A stretch of 64,000 bases of DNA. Source: an uncultured Clostridium sp. (lineage in GTDB: Bacteria; Bacillota; Clostridia; TANB77; CAG-508). The stretch is taken from positions 62,001 through 126,000 of the forward strand of contig URWN01000001.1 in assembly GCA_900551615.1 (NCBI GenBank), read 5' to 3'. The notes beneath the pieces are model-generated. The model saw only the letters and a program-made list of their open reading frames with translations. It was not told where the DNA came from and ran no database searches. The translations under genes were made by a program, and so were the position numbers. This document shows, one piece after another, positions 41,899 through 51,103 of the stretch; the stretch's first letter is position 1, and every line of letters begins with the position of its first letter.

Positions 41899-44499
41899 AT
41901 GGCAGAAAATTTAGAAGAAGAAAAAATACAAAAGATGATAGATGAATTAGTTGCAAAGGCAAAAAAGGCATCAGAAGAATATTTAAAACTAGATCAAGAG
42001 CAAGTAAATAACATTGTAAAAGCAATGTCAATGGCAGGACTAGAACATCATATGGAACTAGCAAAAATGGCAGTAGAAGAAACAGGAAGAGGAATATATG
42101 AAGACAAAATAACAAAGAACATGTTTGCAACAGAATATATATATCACAGCATTAAAAACGAAAAAACAGTTGGTGTAATAAATGAAAATGATGAAGAAGG
42201 ATATCTAGAAATAGCAGAACCAGTTGGAATAATAGCAGGAGTAACACCAGTAACAAATCCGACATCAACAACAATGTTTAAATCAATAATATCAGCAAAA
42301 ACTAGAAATGTAATAATATTTGGATTCCATCCATCAGCACAAAAATGTAGTTCTGAAGCTGCAAGAATATTAAGAGATGCAGCAGTTCAAGCAGGAGCAC
42401 CAGAAAACTGCATATTATGGATAGAAGAACCATCAATAACAGCAACAAGGTTATTAATGAACCACCCAGATGTAAACCTAATATTAGCAACAGGTGGAAC
42501 AGGAATGGTACGTTCAGCATACTCATGCGGAAAACCAGCACTAGGAGTAGGGCCAGGAAATGTACCTTGTTATATAGACAAAACAGCAAAATTAAAAACA
42601 TCAGTAAATGATTTAGTACTATCAAAATCATTTGATAATGGAATGATATGTGCATCTGAACAAGCAGTATTAGTAGATAAAGATATATATCAAGAATTTG
42701 AAAAATTAATGAGAGAATCTGGATGCTACTTTGTAAATCCAGAAGAAAAACAAAAATTACAAAACTCAATGTTTGAATATACAGAAGAATATGGATATAA
42801 ACTAAAATCACATGTACCAGGGCAATCACCATATACAATTGCAAAAGAAGCAGGCTTTGAAGTACCAGAAGATACAAAAGTAATAGTTGTATATGAAGAA
42901 GGAATAGGAAGCAACTATCCATTTTCAAAAGAAAAACTAAGTCCAGTTTTAACATATTACATTGTTGAAAATGAAGAAGAAGGAATAGCAAAAGCAGAAA
43001 AACTACTAGAATTCGGTGGTCTTGGACACTCAGCAGCAATTCACAGTGAAAATCAAGATACAATTTTAAAATTTTCAGAAACTTTAAAAGCAGGAAGAAT
43101 AATAGTAAACTCACCATCAACACATGGAGCAATAGGAGACATTTATAACACAAATATGCCATCACTTACATTAGGATGTGGCTCATTTGGAAAAAATTCA
43201 ACAACAGCAAATGTGTCATCAGTAAACTTAATAAATATAAAAAGAGTTGCGAAAAGGAGAGTTAATATGCAATGGTTTAAAGTTCCAGAAAAAATATATT
43301 TTGAAGCAGGTTCAATAGCATACTTAGAAAAAATGCCAGATATAGAAAGAGCCTTTATAGTAACAGACCAAGGAATGGTCAAATTAGGATATGTAGATAG
43401 AATCTTATATCATTTAAGAAAAAGACAACAATATGTACATTCAGAGATATTTAGTGATGTAGAGCCAGACCCATCATTTGACACAATTAAAAAAGGTGTA
43501 GAACAAATGAACAGTTTTAAACCTGATGTAATAATAGCAATAGGTGGAGGAAGCCCAATGGATGCAGCAAAAGGAATGTGGCTATTTTATGAACATCCAG
43601 AAGCAGATATCGAAGGATTAAAATTAAAATTCATGGACATTAGAAAACGTACTTACAAATTCCCTAAATTAGGAGAAAAAGCAAAAATGGTAGCAATACC
43701 AACAACATCAGGAACGGGATCAGAAGTAACATCATTTGCAGTAATAACAGACAAAGAAAAAGACAGAAAATATCCACTTGCAGATTATGAATTAACACCA
43801 GATGTTGCAATAGTAGACCCAGACCTAGTTATGAGCCTTCCAAAATCTGTAACAGCAGACACAGGAATGGATGTATTAACACACGCATTAGAAGCATATG
43901 TATCAAACATGGCATCAGACTATACAGATGGTTTAGCAGAAAAAGCAGTAGAATTAGTAATGAATTATTTAGAAAAAGCATACAATAATGGAAGTAATAA
44001 ACTAGCAAGAGAAAAAATGCACAATGCAAGTACAATTGCTGGAATGGCATTTACAAATGCATTTTTAGGAGTAAGCCATTCAATTGCACACAAAATAGGA
44101 GCAGAGTTCCATTTACCACATGGTAGAATAAACGCAATATTATTACCATATGTTGTAAAATATAATGGAAGTAAGCCAAGCAAGTTTGTATCATTCCCTA
44201 AATATGAATATTATATAGCAGACGAAAAATACAGTCATTTAGCTAAAAAATTAGGACTAAAAGCAGATACAATAGAAGAGGGTGTAAATAGTCTAGTAGA
44301 AAAAATAAAAGAATTAAATGAAAAATTAAATATTCCAAAATCATTTAAAGAGGCAGGAATTGATGAAAAAGAATTCTTGGCAAAAGTTGATATTCTTGCA
44401 GACAGAGCATTTGAAGATCAATGTACAACAGCAAACCCAAGAGTTCCATTAGTAGAAGAAATTAAACAAATTATGCTAGATAGTTATTATGGAAAATAA
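41899..44499 (+). CDS. adhE: Bifunctional aldehyde-alcohol dehydrogenase
   Basis: A fermentation enzyme of 866 residues that reduces acetyl-CoA to acetaldehyde and then ethanol, regenerating NAD. The aldehyde dehydrogenase half (about 1-440) has VTPVTNPTSTT, GGTGMVRSAYSCGKPALGVG and the catalytic Cys in NGMICASEQ (about 251). The iron-dependent alcohol dehydrogenase half (about 455-866) has FIVTDQGMVKLGY, AIGGGSPMDAAKGMW, TTSGTGSEVTSF, and the metal-binding His/Asp text including GVSHSIAHKIGAEFHLPHGR. Such proteins form spirosomes. AAGGAGG precedes the ATG. A coiled-coil gene follows 9 bases after the stop. Confidence 0.98.
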   Translation: MAENLEEEKIQKMIDELVAKAKKASEEYLKLDQEQVNNIVKAMSMAGLEHHMELAKMAVEETGRGIYEDKITKNMFATEYIYHSIKNEKTVGVINENDEEGYLEIAEPVGIIAGVTPVTNPTSTTMFKSIISAKTRNVIIFGFHPSAQKCSSEAARILRDAAVQAGAPENCILWIEEPSITATRLLMNHPDVNLILATGGTGMVRSAYSCGKPALGVGPGNVPCYIDKTAKLKTSVNDLVLSKSFDNGMICASEQAVLVDKDIYQEFEKLMRESGCYFVNPEEKQKLQNSMFEYTEEYGYKLKSHVPGQSPYTIAKEAGFEVPEDTKVIVVYEEGIGSNYPFSKEKLSPVLTYYIVENEEEGIAKAEKLLEFGGLGHSAAIHSENQDTILKFSETLKAGRIIVNSPSTHGAIGDIYNTNMPSLTLGCGSFGKNSTTANVSSVNLINIKRVAKRRVNMQWFKVPEKIYFEAGSIAYLEKMPDIERAFIVTDQGMVKLGYVDRILYHLRKRQQYVHSEIFSDVEPDPSFDTIKKGVEQMNSFKPDVIIAIGGGSPMDAAKGMWLFYEHPEADIEGLKLKFMDIRKRTYKFPKLGEKAKMVAIPTTSGTGSEVTSFAVITDKEKDRKYPLADYELTPDVAIVDPDLVMSLPKSVTADTGMDVLTHALEAYVSNMASDYTDGLAEKAVELVMNYLEKAYNNGSNKLAREKMHNASTIAGMAFTNAFLGVSHSIAHKIGAEFHLPHGRINAILLPYVVKYNGSKPSKFVSFPKYEYYIADEKYSHLAKKLGLKADTIEEGVNSLVEKIKELNEKLNIPKSFKEAGIDEKEFLAKVDILADRAFEDQCTTANPRVPLVEEIKQIMLDSYYGK

Positions 44500-44508
44500 G
44501 GTGATAGA

Positions 44509-45963
44509 GTGAAAATAACAGATAGAATAAAAAATTTTATAAATAGAAATAATACAGCGCTAAGTGCAGAAAATGAACAAGTTGATAAGAGGATAAATGA
44601 AAAAGCAAATGAAATAGAAAAGTTATATATTGAAAAAAAAGAAAATGGAGAAGAAAACCCAATAAACGATACAGTAGAAAAAATAATGCAAATTATACAA
44701 AATAATCGAGATCCAGTAGAAGAAAGAAAGCTTTTAACAGAATTGATAGAAAGGAAGAATATATCAGATCAACTTGTAGAAAGAACAGCAATAGAATTTT
44801 CTAAAAAAGAAGACATACCAAATGAGGTTATAGTAGAAGCAATAAACAATGCTGAAACAGACATTCCGGATAACACAATTAGAAATATAGTTGAAAAGGG
44901 AGCAATGAATATACAAGACAATTTGGATTTAATTCAGCAAATGCATGACCAAGAAAAACAGAAACAAGCAGAACAAAAACAATTAGAACTTCAAAGACAG
45001 GAAAAACAAAGACAAATAGAACAACAAAGAAAGAAAGCAAAAAACGAATTAGAAAAAATATATGCAAAAGTAAAAGAAATGAAAGATACAGAACTCTCAG
45101 AACAAATAGTAGGAATAAAAGATAAACTAACTCCGGAAAATATAAATGATGATATATATGAAGTAATTAAGAATATTATAGCACAAAAAATAGCAGAAGA
45201 TTATTATGATGATAGTAAAAAAATAGCACCAATATATACACTATCTAAAGTTATTCCAACAGGAGAAATGATAGAAATAGATATAGCAACATTAGTACAA
45301 AAAAAATATGATGACATAGTAGAAGAAAGAATTAATCAAGAAAACGAGGAAGAAAAAAAGAAGAAAAAACATAGATTTGTCAAAAGAGAGTTTAAAAAAA
45401 TAGTGTTAAATGAACTAGGAAAACAAGTAGGAATAGAATATGACAAGACAGGAATTATTAATATTCCACAATCAAAACAATTAAGCCAAATGACAAAAGA
45501 TGAAAAAAAATATTTGATAGAAACAGTAAAAAAACATACAGCAAACCAATTAAAAAAAGAAGACATGATAGACATTTATAGACAAATAAATAATGGTGAT
45601 AAAGAAATACAGAAAATAGATATTTCTAAACCAATAAATAGTGAAAATACAGAATTACAGAAAAAAGAAAATGAAATTATAAATTTAATAAAACAAATTC
45701 CAATAGAAAAAAAAGATAGAATAATAGATATATTAAATAAAATGATATTAGATCAAAATAAGCTAGAGACAATAGAAATGTTAAATAATACATGGGTATT
45801 AAAAAAACTTGAAAATATGCCAAAAGACAAAAGACAAAAAACAATTGGAGCTATAAGTAATGCAGTAAATAAAATGCCAAAATACAAAGTTGCTAAGAAT
45901 ACACCACAGATAAAAGGTGCTAGATTTAGTGATAAAACAACAATAGATGGAAAAAGTAGATAA
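44509..45963 (+). CDS. Coiled-coil protein of unknown function behind adhE
   Basis: A 484-residue soluble protein dominated by Lys, Glu, Ile and Gln. Residues about 145-195 form a Gln/Lys/Arg-rich coiled coil (EKQKQAEQKQLELQRQEKQR); a second charged stretch near 280 (EEEKKKKKHRF) is followed by further helices. I recognise no domain. It starts with GTG after AAGGTGAT, 9 bases from the adhE stop, so it is probably co-translated with adhE. The link to alcohol metabolism is positional only. Confidence 0.65.
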   Translation: MKITDRIKNFINRNNTALSAENEQVDKRINEKANEIEKLYIEKKENGEENPINDTVEKIMQIIQNNRDPVEERKLLTELIERKNISDQLVERTAIEFSKKEDIPNEVIVEAINNAETDIPDNTIRNIVEKGAMNIQDNLDLIQQMHDQEKQKQAEQKQLELQRQEKQRQIEQQRKKAKNELEKIYAKVKEMKDTELSEQIVGIKDKLTPENINDDIYEVIKNIIAQKIAEDYYDDSKKIAPIYTLSKVIPTGEMIEIDIATLVQKKYDDIVEERINQENEEEKKKKKHRFVKREFKKIVLNELGKQVGIEYDKTGIINIPQSKQLSQMTKDEKKYLIETVKKHTANQLKKEDMIDIYRQINNGDKEIQKIDISKPINSENTELQKKENEIINLIKQIPIEKKDRIIDILNKMILDQNKLETIEMLNNTWVLKKLENMPKDKRQKTIGAISNAVNKMPKYKVAKNTPQIKGARFSDKTTIDGKSR

Positions 45964-45976
45964 TTTTATAATAATA

Positions 45977-46187
45977 TTCAAATTGCATATATCTATACCT
46001 TTTTGAAGGTATTGTTTGATTGGAATGAAAAATAGAACTTATTTCTAAAAAATATGAGGAATGTTCACGGGAAAAGGCAAGAGCCTTTAAGCCTGAGTGA
46101 AAGAGGCTCATATTTTTTAGTTATAAGTTCTTTTTGAATGAAATGAAGAAAATAACTTCCAAAAGGTATAGATATATGCAATTTGAA
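45977..46187. repeat. Long-hairpin element D (distinct sequence)
   Basis: The outer arms TTCAAATTGCATATATCTAT and ATAGATATATGCAATTTGAA are perfectly complementary and continue into ACCTTTTTGAA/TTCCAAAAGGT. A second stem, AGAACTTAT..CTAAAAAATATGAG with CTCATATTTTTTAG..ATAAGTTCT, lies inside, and AAGGCAAGAGCCTT closes the tip. It fills most of the gap between the coiled-coil gene and relQ. The rest holds only the relQ leader. Confidence 0.8.
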
Positions 46188-46349
46188 AAATATAAAAAAC
46201 AAGTTCACACAAAATTTACACAAAAAATAACATTTGGGAATAATATAAAAATAAAATACTCATATAATATAAATATAAAAATATGGGAGCAGAAAAATTG
46301 AAAGTTAAATAATAATCAATTAAAAGCACCGAAGAAAGGTGGAAACCAA

Positions 46350-47000
46350 ATGAAAGAAAATAAAGAATTACAAAAAATTGAAAATATAATGGAGATAGAA
46401 ACACCAATAGATCCCAAAAGCAAAGAATTTGAAAAAGTAATGTTTATATATCAAGTAGCATTAAAAGAAATCAACACAAAATTAGAAATACTAAAAGACG
46501 AATTTAAATTATTTTATGAATACGACCTAATAGACCACATAAATACAAGAATAAAATCACCAGAAAGTATTACAAAAAAGATGAAAGACAAAAATTTAAA
46601 ATATACATACAAAGAAATGATAAAAAATATTAATGATATTGCAGGTATTAGAGCAATATGCCCAATTCAAAAAGATATATATTCAATAAGAAATTTAATT
46701 ACAAAAATACCAGGAATAAAAGTTCTAAAAGAAAAAGATTATGTAAGAAACCCTAAAAAAAGTGGATACTCAAGCTATCATATGATTCTTGAAGTTCCAA
46801 TTACGTTATCACAAAATTTAATATATGTAAAAGTAGAAGTACAAATACGAACATTAGCAATGGATTTTTGGGCAAGTATTGAACACAAAATGAAATACAA
46901 ACCAGATAAAGAGGTAACAAAATCTACATCAAAAGAACTTGTTCAATGTGCTAAAATAGTGAATAAATTAGATAATAAAATGATGTTATTAAATACGTAA
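46350..47000 (+). CDS. relQ: Small alarmone synthetase, RelQ/SAS1 type
   Basis: A 216-residue single-domain (p)ppGpp synthetase. It shows IYQVALKEINTKLEILKDEF, HINTRIKSPESITKKMKDK, the synthetase core DIAGIRAICPIQKDIYSIR, YVRNPKKSGYSSYHMILEVP and EVQIRTLAMDFWASIEHKM. There is no hydrolase, TGS or ACT domain. It makes the alarmone from GTP/GDP and ATP in the cytoplasm. GAAAGGTGG precedes the ATG. The following patatin gene has its own promoter. Confidence 0.96.
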   Translation: MKENKELQKIENIMEIETPIDPKSKEFEKVMFIYQVALKEINTKLEILKDEFKLFYEYDLIDHINTRIKSPESITKKMKDKNLKYTYKEMIKNINDIAGIRAICPIQKDIYSIRNLITKIPGIKVLKEKDYVRNPKKSGYSSYHMILEVPITLSQNLIYVKVEVQIRTLAMDFWASIEHKMKYKPDKEVTKSTSKELVQCAKIVNKLDNKMMLLNT

Positions 47001-47013
47001 ATTAACATAAAAC

Positions 47014-47042
47014 TTGAAAATATACATGAATTATAGTATAAT
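47014..47042 (+). promoter_or_regulatory. Promoter of the patatin-like gene
   Basis: TTGAAA and TATAAT with a 17-base spacer, 50 bases before the start codon and just behind the relQ stop. Confidence 0.6.
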
Positions 47043-47092
47043 ATAGATAGTCTAAAGTATAAAGGATAGCTTGAATCAAAGGAGGTTACACA

Positions 47093-47827
47093 ATGAAAAA
47101 AATAAATATAGCTATTCGGGGCGGTGGAGTAAAAGTCCCAGCAGTTGGAGTATTAAAGGCTTTGAAAGAAGAAAAAGTGCAGATAAGATGTTACTCTGGA
47201 ACTAGTATAGGTGCAATAATTGCTACATTGGCTGCATTAGATACGTCATGTACAGAAATAGAACAACTATTAAAAGAATTTGTAGTGATATATTCAAATG
47301 CGAGCAGACTTAAAGGAGGAAAGGGTAGCCAAGTTATAGAGGATACAGTAAATGGATATTGTAAGAACTTAAGATTTAAGGACTTAAAAGTAAAACTGAT
47401 TATTACTGCCAATCAAGGCGGAATATGGCATCCTAAAAAATTTGTATTCTCAAAAGAAACAACACCTAATGTAACATTAGGTGAAGCTTGTCGGGCATCT
47501 TGTAGTTTTCCAATTGCATATGAACATTACCATATGCGCATAAATGAAAAAAACTATAAATTTTGGGATGGTGGAATGGTAGCCAATCCAATTTTACCCA
47601 AAAAAGGTTTTAACTTAGTTTGTTCATTTAAAAAGGAAAAAACAAATTTAAACTCACGATATGTAGATGCATGGAAAAAACCTGAAGAACATGCGGATTT
47701 TCTCATAAAGCCATATATAGGAAACATGGGAACATTTGGAACACCGGAAGACATAGCCTTAGCAAGTGAATTGGGCTATACAGAAGCTAAAAGGAGGATG
47801 GAGGAACTACTCCAGCTTATAAAGTAA
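47093..47827 (+). CDS. Patatin-like phospholipase, compositionally atypical
   Basis: A 244-residue patatin-fold lipid hydrolase. The oxyanion loop reads IAIRGGGVKVPAVG, with Val where the family has Gly (GGGxKG). The nucleophile elbow is SGTSIGAI, the dyad aspartate is in WDGGMVANP, and EACRASCSFPIAYE is the usual patatin helix. It lacks a signal peptide and probably acts on membrane phospholipids from the cytosol. It contains two in-frame CGG codons, which are nearly absent from other genes here, and mixed codon use, both hinting at transfer. AAAGGAGG precedes the ATG. Confidence 0.88.
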   Translation: MKKINIAIRGGGVKVPAVGVLKALKEEKVQIRCYSGTSIGAIIATLAALDTSCTEIEQLLKEFVVIYSNASRLKGGKGSQVIEDTVNGYCKNLRFKDLKVKLIITANQGGIWHPKKFVFSKETTPNVTLGEACRASCSFPIAYEHYHMRINEKNYKFWDGGMVANPILPKKGFNLVCSFKKEKTNLNSRYVDAWKKPEEHADFLIKPYIGNMGTFGTPEDIALASELGYTEAKRRMEELLQLIK

Positions 47828-47875
47828 AACATAGGGTGGACAAAGGTAAAACTTTATCTGCCCATGTTTTTTGTA
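47826..47875 (+). terminator. Terminator after the patatin-like gene
   Basis: AAAACAT(a)GGG and CCCATGTTTT pair across an imperfect stem (GGTAAAACTTTATC inside), followed by TTTTTGT, immediately at the stop codon. Confidence 0.7.
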
Positions 47876-48003
47876 AAAGTACATTATGAATTATCAACAC
47901 ACAACAAAATAGATTTATAATTTTTAAAAAACAAAGAAGGATTTATGTAAAATAGGTCGAATATTATATATAAGTATGTTTATTTGAAAGAAAGAGAGGA
48001 AAA

Positions 48004-49785
48004 ATGGCAAGATATAGTGAAGAGATATTAAACGAAGTAAGACAATCAAACGACATAGTAGATGTCATATCACAATATGTGCACTTAAAAAGAAGCGGAA
48101 GAAATTTCTTTGGACTATGTCCATTTCACAACGAAAAATCACCTTCTTTTTCAGTCTCACCAGATAAACAAATATTCCACTGCTTTGGGTGTGGAGTTGG
48201 AGGAAATGTAATAACATTTGTATCACAAATAGAAGGACTAAACTTTGTAGAAACAGTGCAAATGTTAGCAGAAAGAGCAAATATACAATTGCCAACACTA
48301 CAAAACAATGGAGATACACAAAGAGAAATACTAAAAGACAAAGTATATAAAGTAAATGAATTCACAGCAGAATACTACCATCAAAATTTATACAAACCAC
48401 AAGCTAAAATGGCACAAGAATATGTAAAAAAAAGACAACTAACAAATGAAACACTAAAATCATTTAGAATTGGATTCTCAGGCAAATTTGATGAGCTATA
48501 TCAAGAGTTAAAAAAACAAGGATTCCAAGAACAAGAAATATTAGAATCAGGGTTAGTCAATAAAAATGAAAGAGGTCAATACATAGACAGATACAGAAAC
48601 AGATTAATGTTTCCAATATGTGATGCTAGAGGTAGAGTAATAGCATTTGGAGGAAGAGTTTTAGATGACTCAAAACCAAAATACATAAACTCACCAGAAA
48701 ATGTAGTATATAGCAAAGGAAGACATTTATTTGGACTAAATGTTGCAAAAAAAGGAGACACAAAAAAGTTATTAATAGTTGAAGGATATATGGATGTAAT
48801 CTCACTACATCAAAGAGGAATAACAAATGTTGTAGCTCCACTTGGAACAGCATTAACAGAACAACAAGGATGGTTACTAAGAAAAAACTCAGAACAAATA
48901 ATATTAAGTTTTGATTCAGACGACGCAGGAATAAAAGCAAAATTAAGAGCAATAGATATTCTACAAAACATGGGATGCGACCTAAGAGTGATACAATTAG
49001 AAGGAGCAAAAGATCCAGACGAGTACATATTAAAATATGGAAATATGCGTTTCCAAAATGTAATAGACAAAGCATTTTCAGTAGTTGAATTTAAAGTAAA
49101 AATACTAAAAAAAGAATTAGATTTAGATAATACAAACGATAAAATAAAATTCTTAAATGAAATTGCAAAACTAATTTCAAAAGTAGATAACACAATGGAA
49201 AGAGAAGTATATATTGAAAAAATAGCAAAAGAATATGATATTTCAAAAGAAGCAATTTATGCAGAAGTAAACAAATTAACATATAAAAATGATAAAAGTG
49301 AAAAAATATTGGAAAAAGCAAAACCAATAATAACACACAAAAAAGTAGAAACGAAAGAAGTATCACAAGCAATAAAAAGAAGAGAGAACACAATAATTTC
49401 AATATTACTATCAGGAGATTTATCAATATTTGAAATAATAAAACAAAACATAAAACCAGAAGATTTTCAAGATGAAATAAATCATGAAATAGCAAAAAAA
49501 TTGTATGAAGAATTTGAAAAAGGAAATAGTAATATTAATGGAATAATAGATACATTAGAACAAGAACAACAAAATCAAATCACAATGATAATGGCAGAAG
49601 ACTACGAAATAGAAAACTTAGAGAAAGCTATAGATGATATAATTCAAGCATATAAAAGGGACAAGTTAAATAATAGAAAGCTTGAAATTTTAGAATTATT
49701 AGAACAAACTTCAAACAATGAAGAAAAAAAGGAATTAGAAAAAGAGTTAAGTAATATTATTATTACATTAGCAAGAATTAAGTAG
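48004..49785 (+). CDS. dnaG: DNA primase
   Basis: Bacterial primase, 593 residues, which synthesises RNA primers at replication forks. The N-terminal zinc finger includes CPFHNEKSPSFSVSPDKQIF followed by HCFGCG (about 38-62). The central RNA-polymerase domain and TOPRIM region contain LLIVEGYMDVISLHQRG and SFDSDDAGIKAK. The C-terminal helicase-binding region is Lys/Glu-rich. It starts behind AGAGAGGA. It is followed 11 bases later by rpoD, the conserved macromolecular-synthesis operon order. Confidence 0.98.
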   Translation: MARYSEEILNEVRQSNDIVDVISQYVHLKRSGRNFFGLCPFHNEKSPSFSVSPDKQIFHCFGCGVGGNVITFVSQIEGLNFVETVQMLAERANIQLPTLQNNGDTQREILKDKVYKVNEFTAEYYHQNLYKPQAKMAQEYVKKRQLTNETLKSFRIGFSGKFDELYQELKKQGFQEQEILESGLVNKNERGQYIDRYRNRLMFPICDARGRVIAFGGRVLDDSKPKYINSPENVVYSKGRHLFGLNVAKKGDTKKLLIVEGYMDVISLHQRGITNVVAPLGTALTEQQGWLLRKNSEQIILSFDSDDAGIKAKLRAIDILQNMGCDLRVIQLEGAKDPDEYILKYGNMRFQNVIDKAFSVVEFKVKILKKELDLDNTNDKIKFLNEIAKLISKVDNTMEREVYIEKIAKEYDISKEAIYAEVNKLTYKNDKSEKILEKAKPIITHKKVETKEVSQAIKRRENTIISILLSGDLSIFEIIKQNIKPEDFQDEINHEIAKKLYEEFEKGNSNINGIIDTLEQEQQNQITMIMAEDYEIENLEKAIDDIIQAYKRDKLNNRKLEILELLEQTSNNEEKKELEKELSNIIITLARIK

Positions 49786-49796
49786 GGGGTAAATTC

Positions 49797-50975
49797 ATGT
49801 CTAATAAAAAAGAAGAAAATTTAGAAGAAGTAAAAAAAGTTAATGAAGTGAAAGAAGAAAAAGAAACAAAAAAGGAAAGCACAAATAAAAGCGAAAAAAC
49901 AGACAAAGAAAAAATAAGCAATATAATAGCAGAAGCAAAACAAAATGGAAAAATGACATATAGTGATTTAGCAACAAAACTAAATGACGTAAATCCAGAA
50001 AAAATGGATGAAGTATTTGATGAATTCGAAAAAGATGGTATAGACTTATTACCAGATGACTTTGAAGAAGAACCAGACATAGAAGATTTAAAAGAAGTAG
50101 AAGAATTAAAACTAGATGAAATAACAGACACAAGCTTTGAAGGAATAAGTGTAGATGACCCAGTAAGAATGTATTTAAGAGAAATAGGAAAAATACCACT
50201 TTTAACATTTGACGAAGAATTAAATCTAGCAAAAAGGATACTAGAAGGAGACGAAGAGGCAAAACAAAAATTAGCTGAATCAAACCTAAGACTTGTAGTA
50301 AGTATTGCCAAAAAATATGTAGGAAGAGGAATGTTATTCTTAGACTTAATTCAAGAAGGAAATATGGGATTAATAAAAGCAGTAGAAAAATTTGATTACA
50401 CAAAAGGATTCAAATTTAGTACTTATGCAACATGGTGGATAAGACAAGCAATTACAAGAGCAATAGCAGACCAAGCAAGAACAATAAGAATACCAGTCCA
50501 TATGGTAGAAACAATAAACAAATTAATAAGAACATCAAGAAACTTATTACAACAAATGGGTAGAGAACCAACCCCAGAAGAAATAGCAAAAGAAATGGAA
50601 ATTCCAGTAGAAAAAGTAGTAGAAATACAAAAAATAGCACAAGACCCGGTATCATTAGAAACACCAATTGGAGAAGAAGAAGACAGCCATTTAGGTGACT
50701 TTATACAAGACGAAGACAGTCCAGCTCCACATGATGCAGCATCATATACACTTCTAAAAGAACAATTAGAAGAAGTTATGAATACACTAACACCAAGAGA
50801 AGCAAAAGTATTAAAATTAAGATTTGGACTAGAAGACGGCAAATCTAGAACACTAGAAGAAGTAGGAAAAGAATTTAATGTAACACGTGAAAGAATAAGA
50901 CAAATAGAAGCAAAAGCATTAAGAAAACTAAGACATCCTTCAAGATCTAAAAAATTAAGAGATTACATGGGATAA
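49797..50975 (+). CDS. rpoD: Primary sigma factor SigA/RpoD
   Basis: Principal RNA polymerase sigma factor, 392 residues. A charged N-terminal extension leads into region 1.1 (MTYSDLATKLNDVNPEKMDE). Region 1.2 is DDPVRMYLREIGKIPLL, regions 2.1-2.4 include FSTYATWWIRQAITRAIADQ, region 3 follows, and region 4.2 reads TREAKVLKLRFGLEDG-type text with LEEVGKEFNVTRERIRQIEA. Region 2.4 and 4.2 fit recognition of TATAAT and TTGACA, agreeing with the promoters seen here. TAGGGGG is its Shine-Dalgarno. Confidence 0.98.
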   Translation: MSNKKEENLEEVKKVNEVKEEKETKKESTNKSEKTDKEKISNIIAEAKQNGKMTYSDLATKLNDVNPEKMDEVFDEFEKDGIDLLPDDFEEEPDIEDLKEVEELKLDEITDTSFEGISVDDPVRMYLREIGKIPLLTFDEELNLAKRILEGDEEAKQKLAESNLRLVVSIAKKYVGRGMLFLDLIQEGNMGLIKAVEKFDYTKGFKFSTYATWWIRQAITRAIADQARTIRIPVHMVETINKLIRTSRNLLQQMGREPTPEEIAKEMEIPVEKVVEIQKIAQDPVSLETPIGEEEDSHLGDFIQDEDSPAPHDAASYTLLKEQLEEVMNTLTPREAKVLKLRFGLEDGKSRTLEEVGKEFNVTRERIRQIEAKALRKLRHPSRSKKLRDYMG

Positions 50976-50979
50976 AAGT

Positions 50980-51042
50980 TGTCAAAAGGGACGCCCCTTT
51001 TTGACAGAAACACAAATTATTAACAGAGACGCCCATTTTTGA
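50980..51042 (+). repeat. Double GTCAAAA-GGGACG hairpin after rpoD
   Basis: TGTCAAAAGGG and CCCTTTTGACA form an 11-pair stem (50980-51006). A second, partial unit, GAGACGCCCATTTTTGAC, follows. It belongs to the same dispersed family as the elements at 7298 and 12733, and probably terminates rpoD transcription. Confidence 0.7.
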
Positions 51043-51103
51043 CAAGTATATAAACAATGTCAAGAGTGAGTGTCTTTCTTGATAGAAAGGGATGAGATTA
51101 AAC

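Noticed and set aside
46350..47827. relQ-patatin pair called as a CBASS system
   Set aside because: RelQ has the full housekeeping SAS1 sequence, no CD-NTase or accessory genes are present, and the patatin has a separate promoter.
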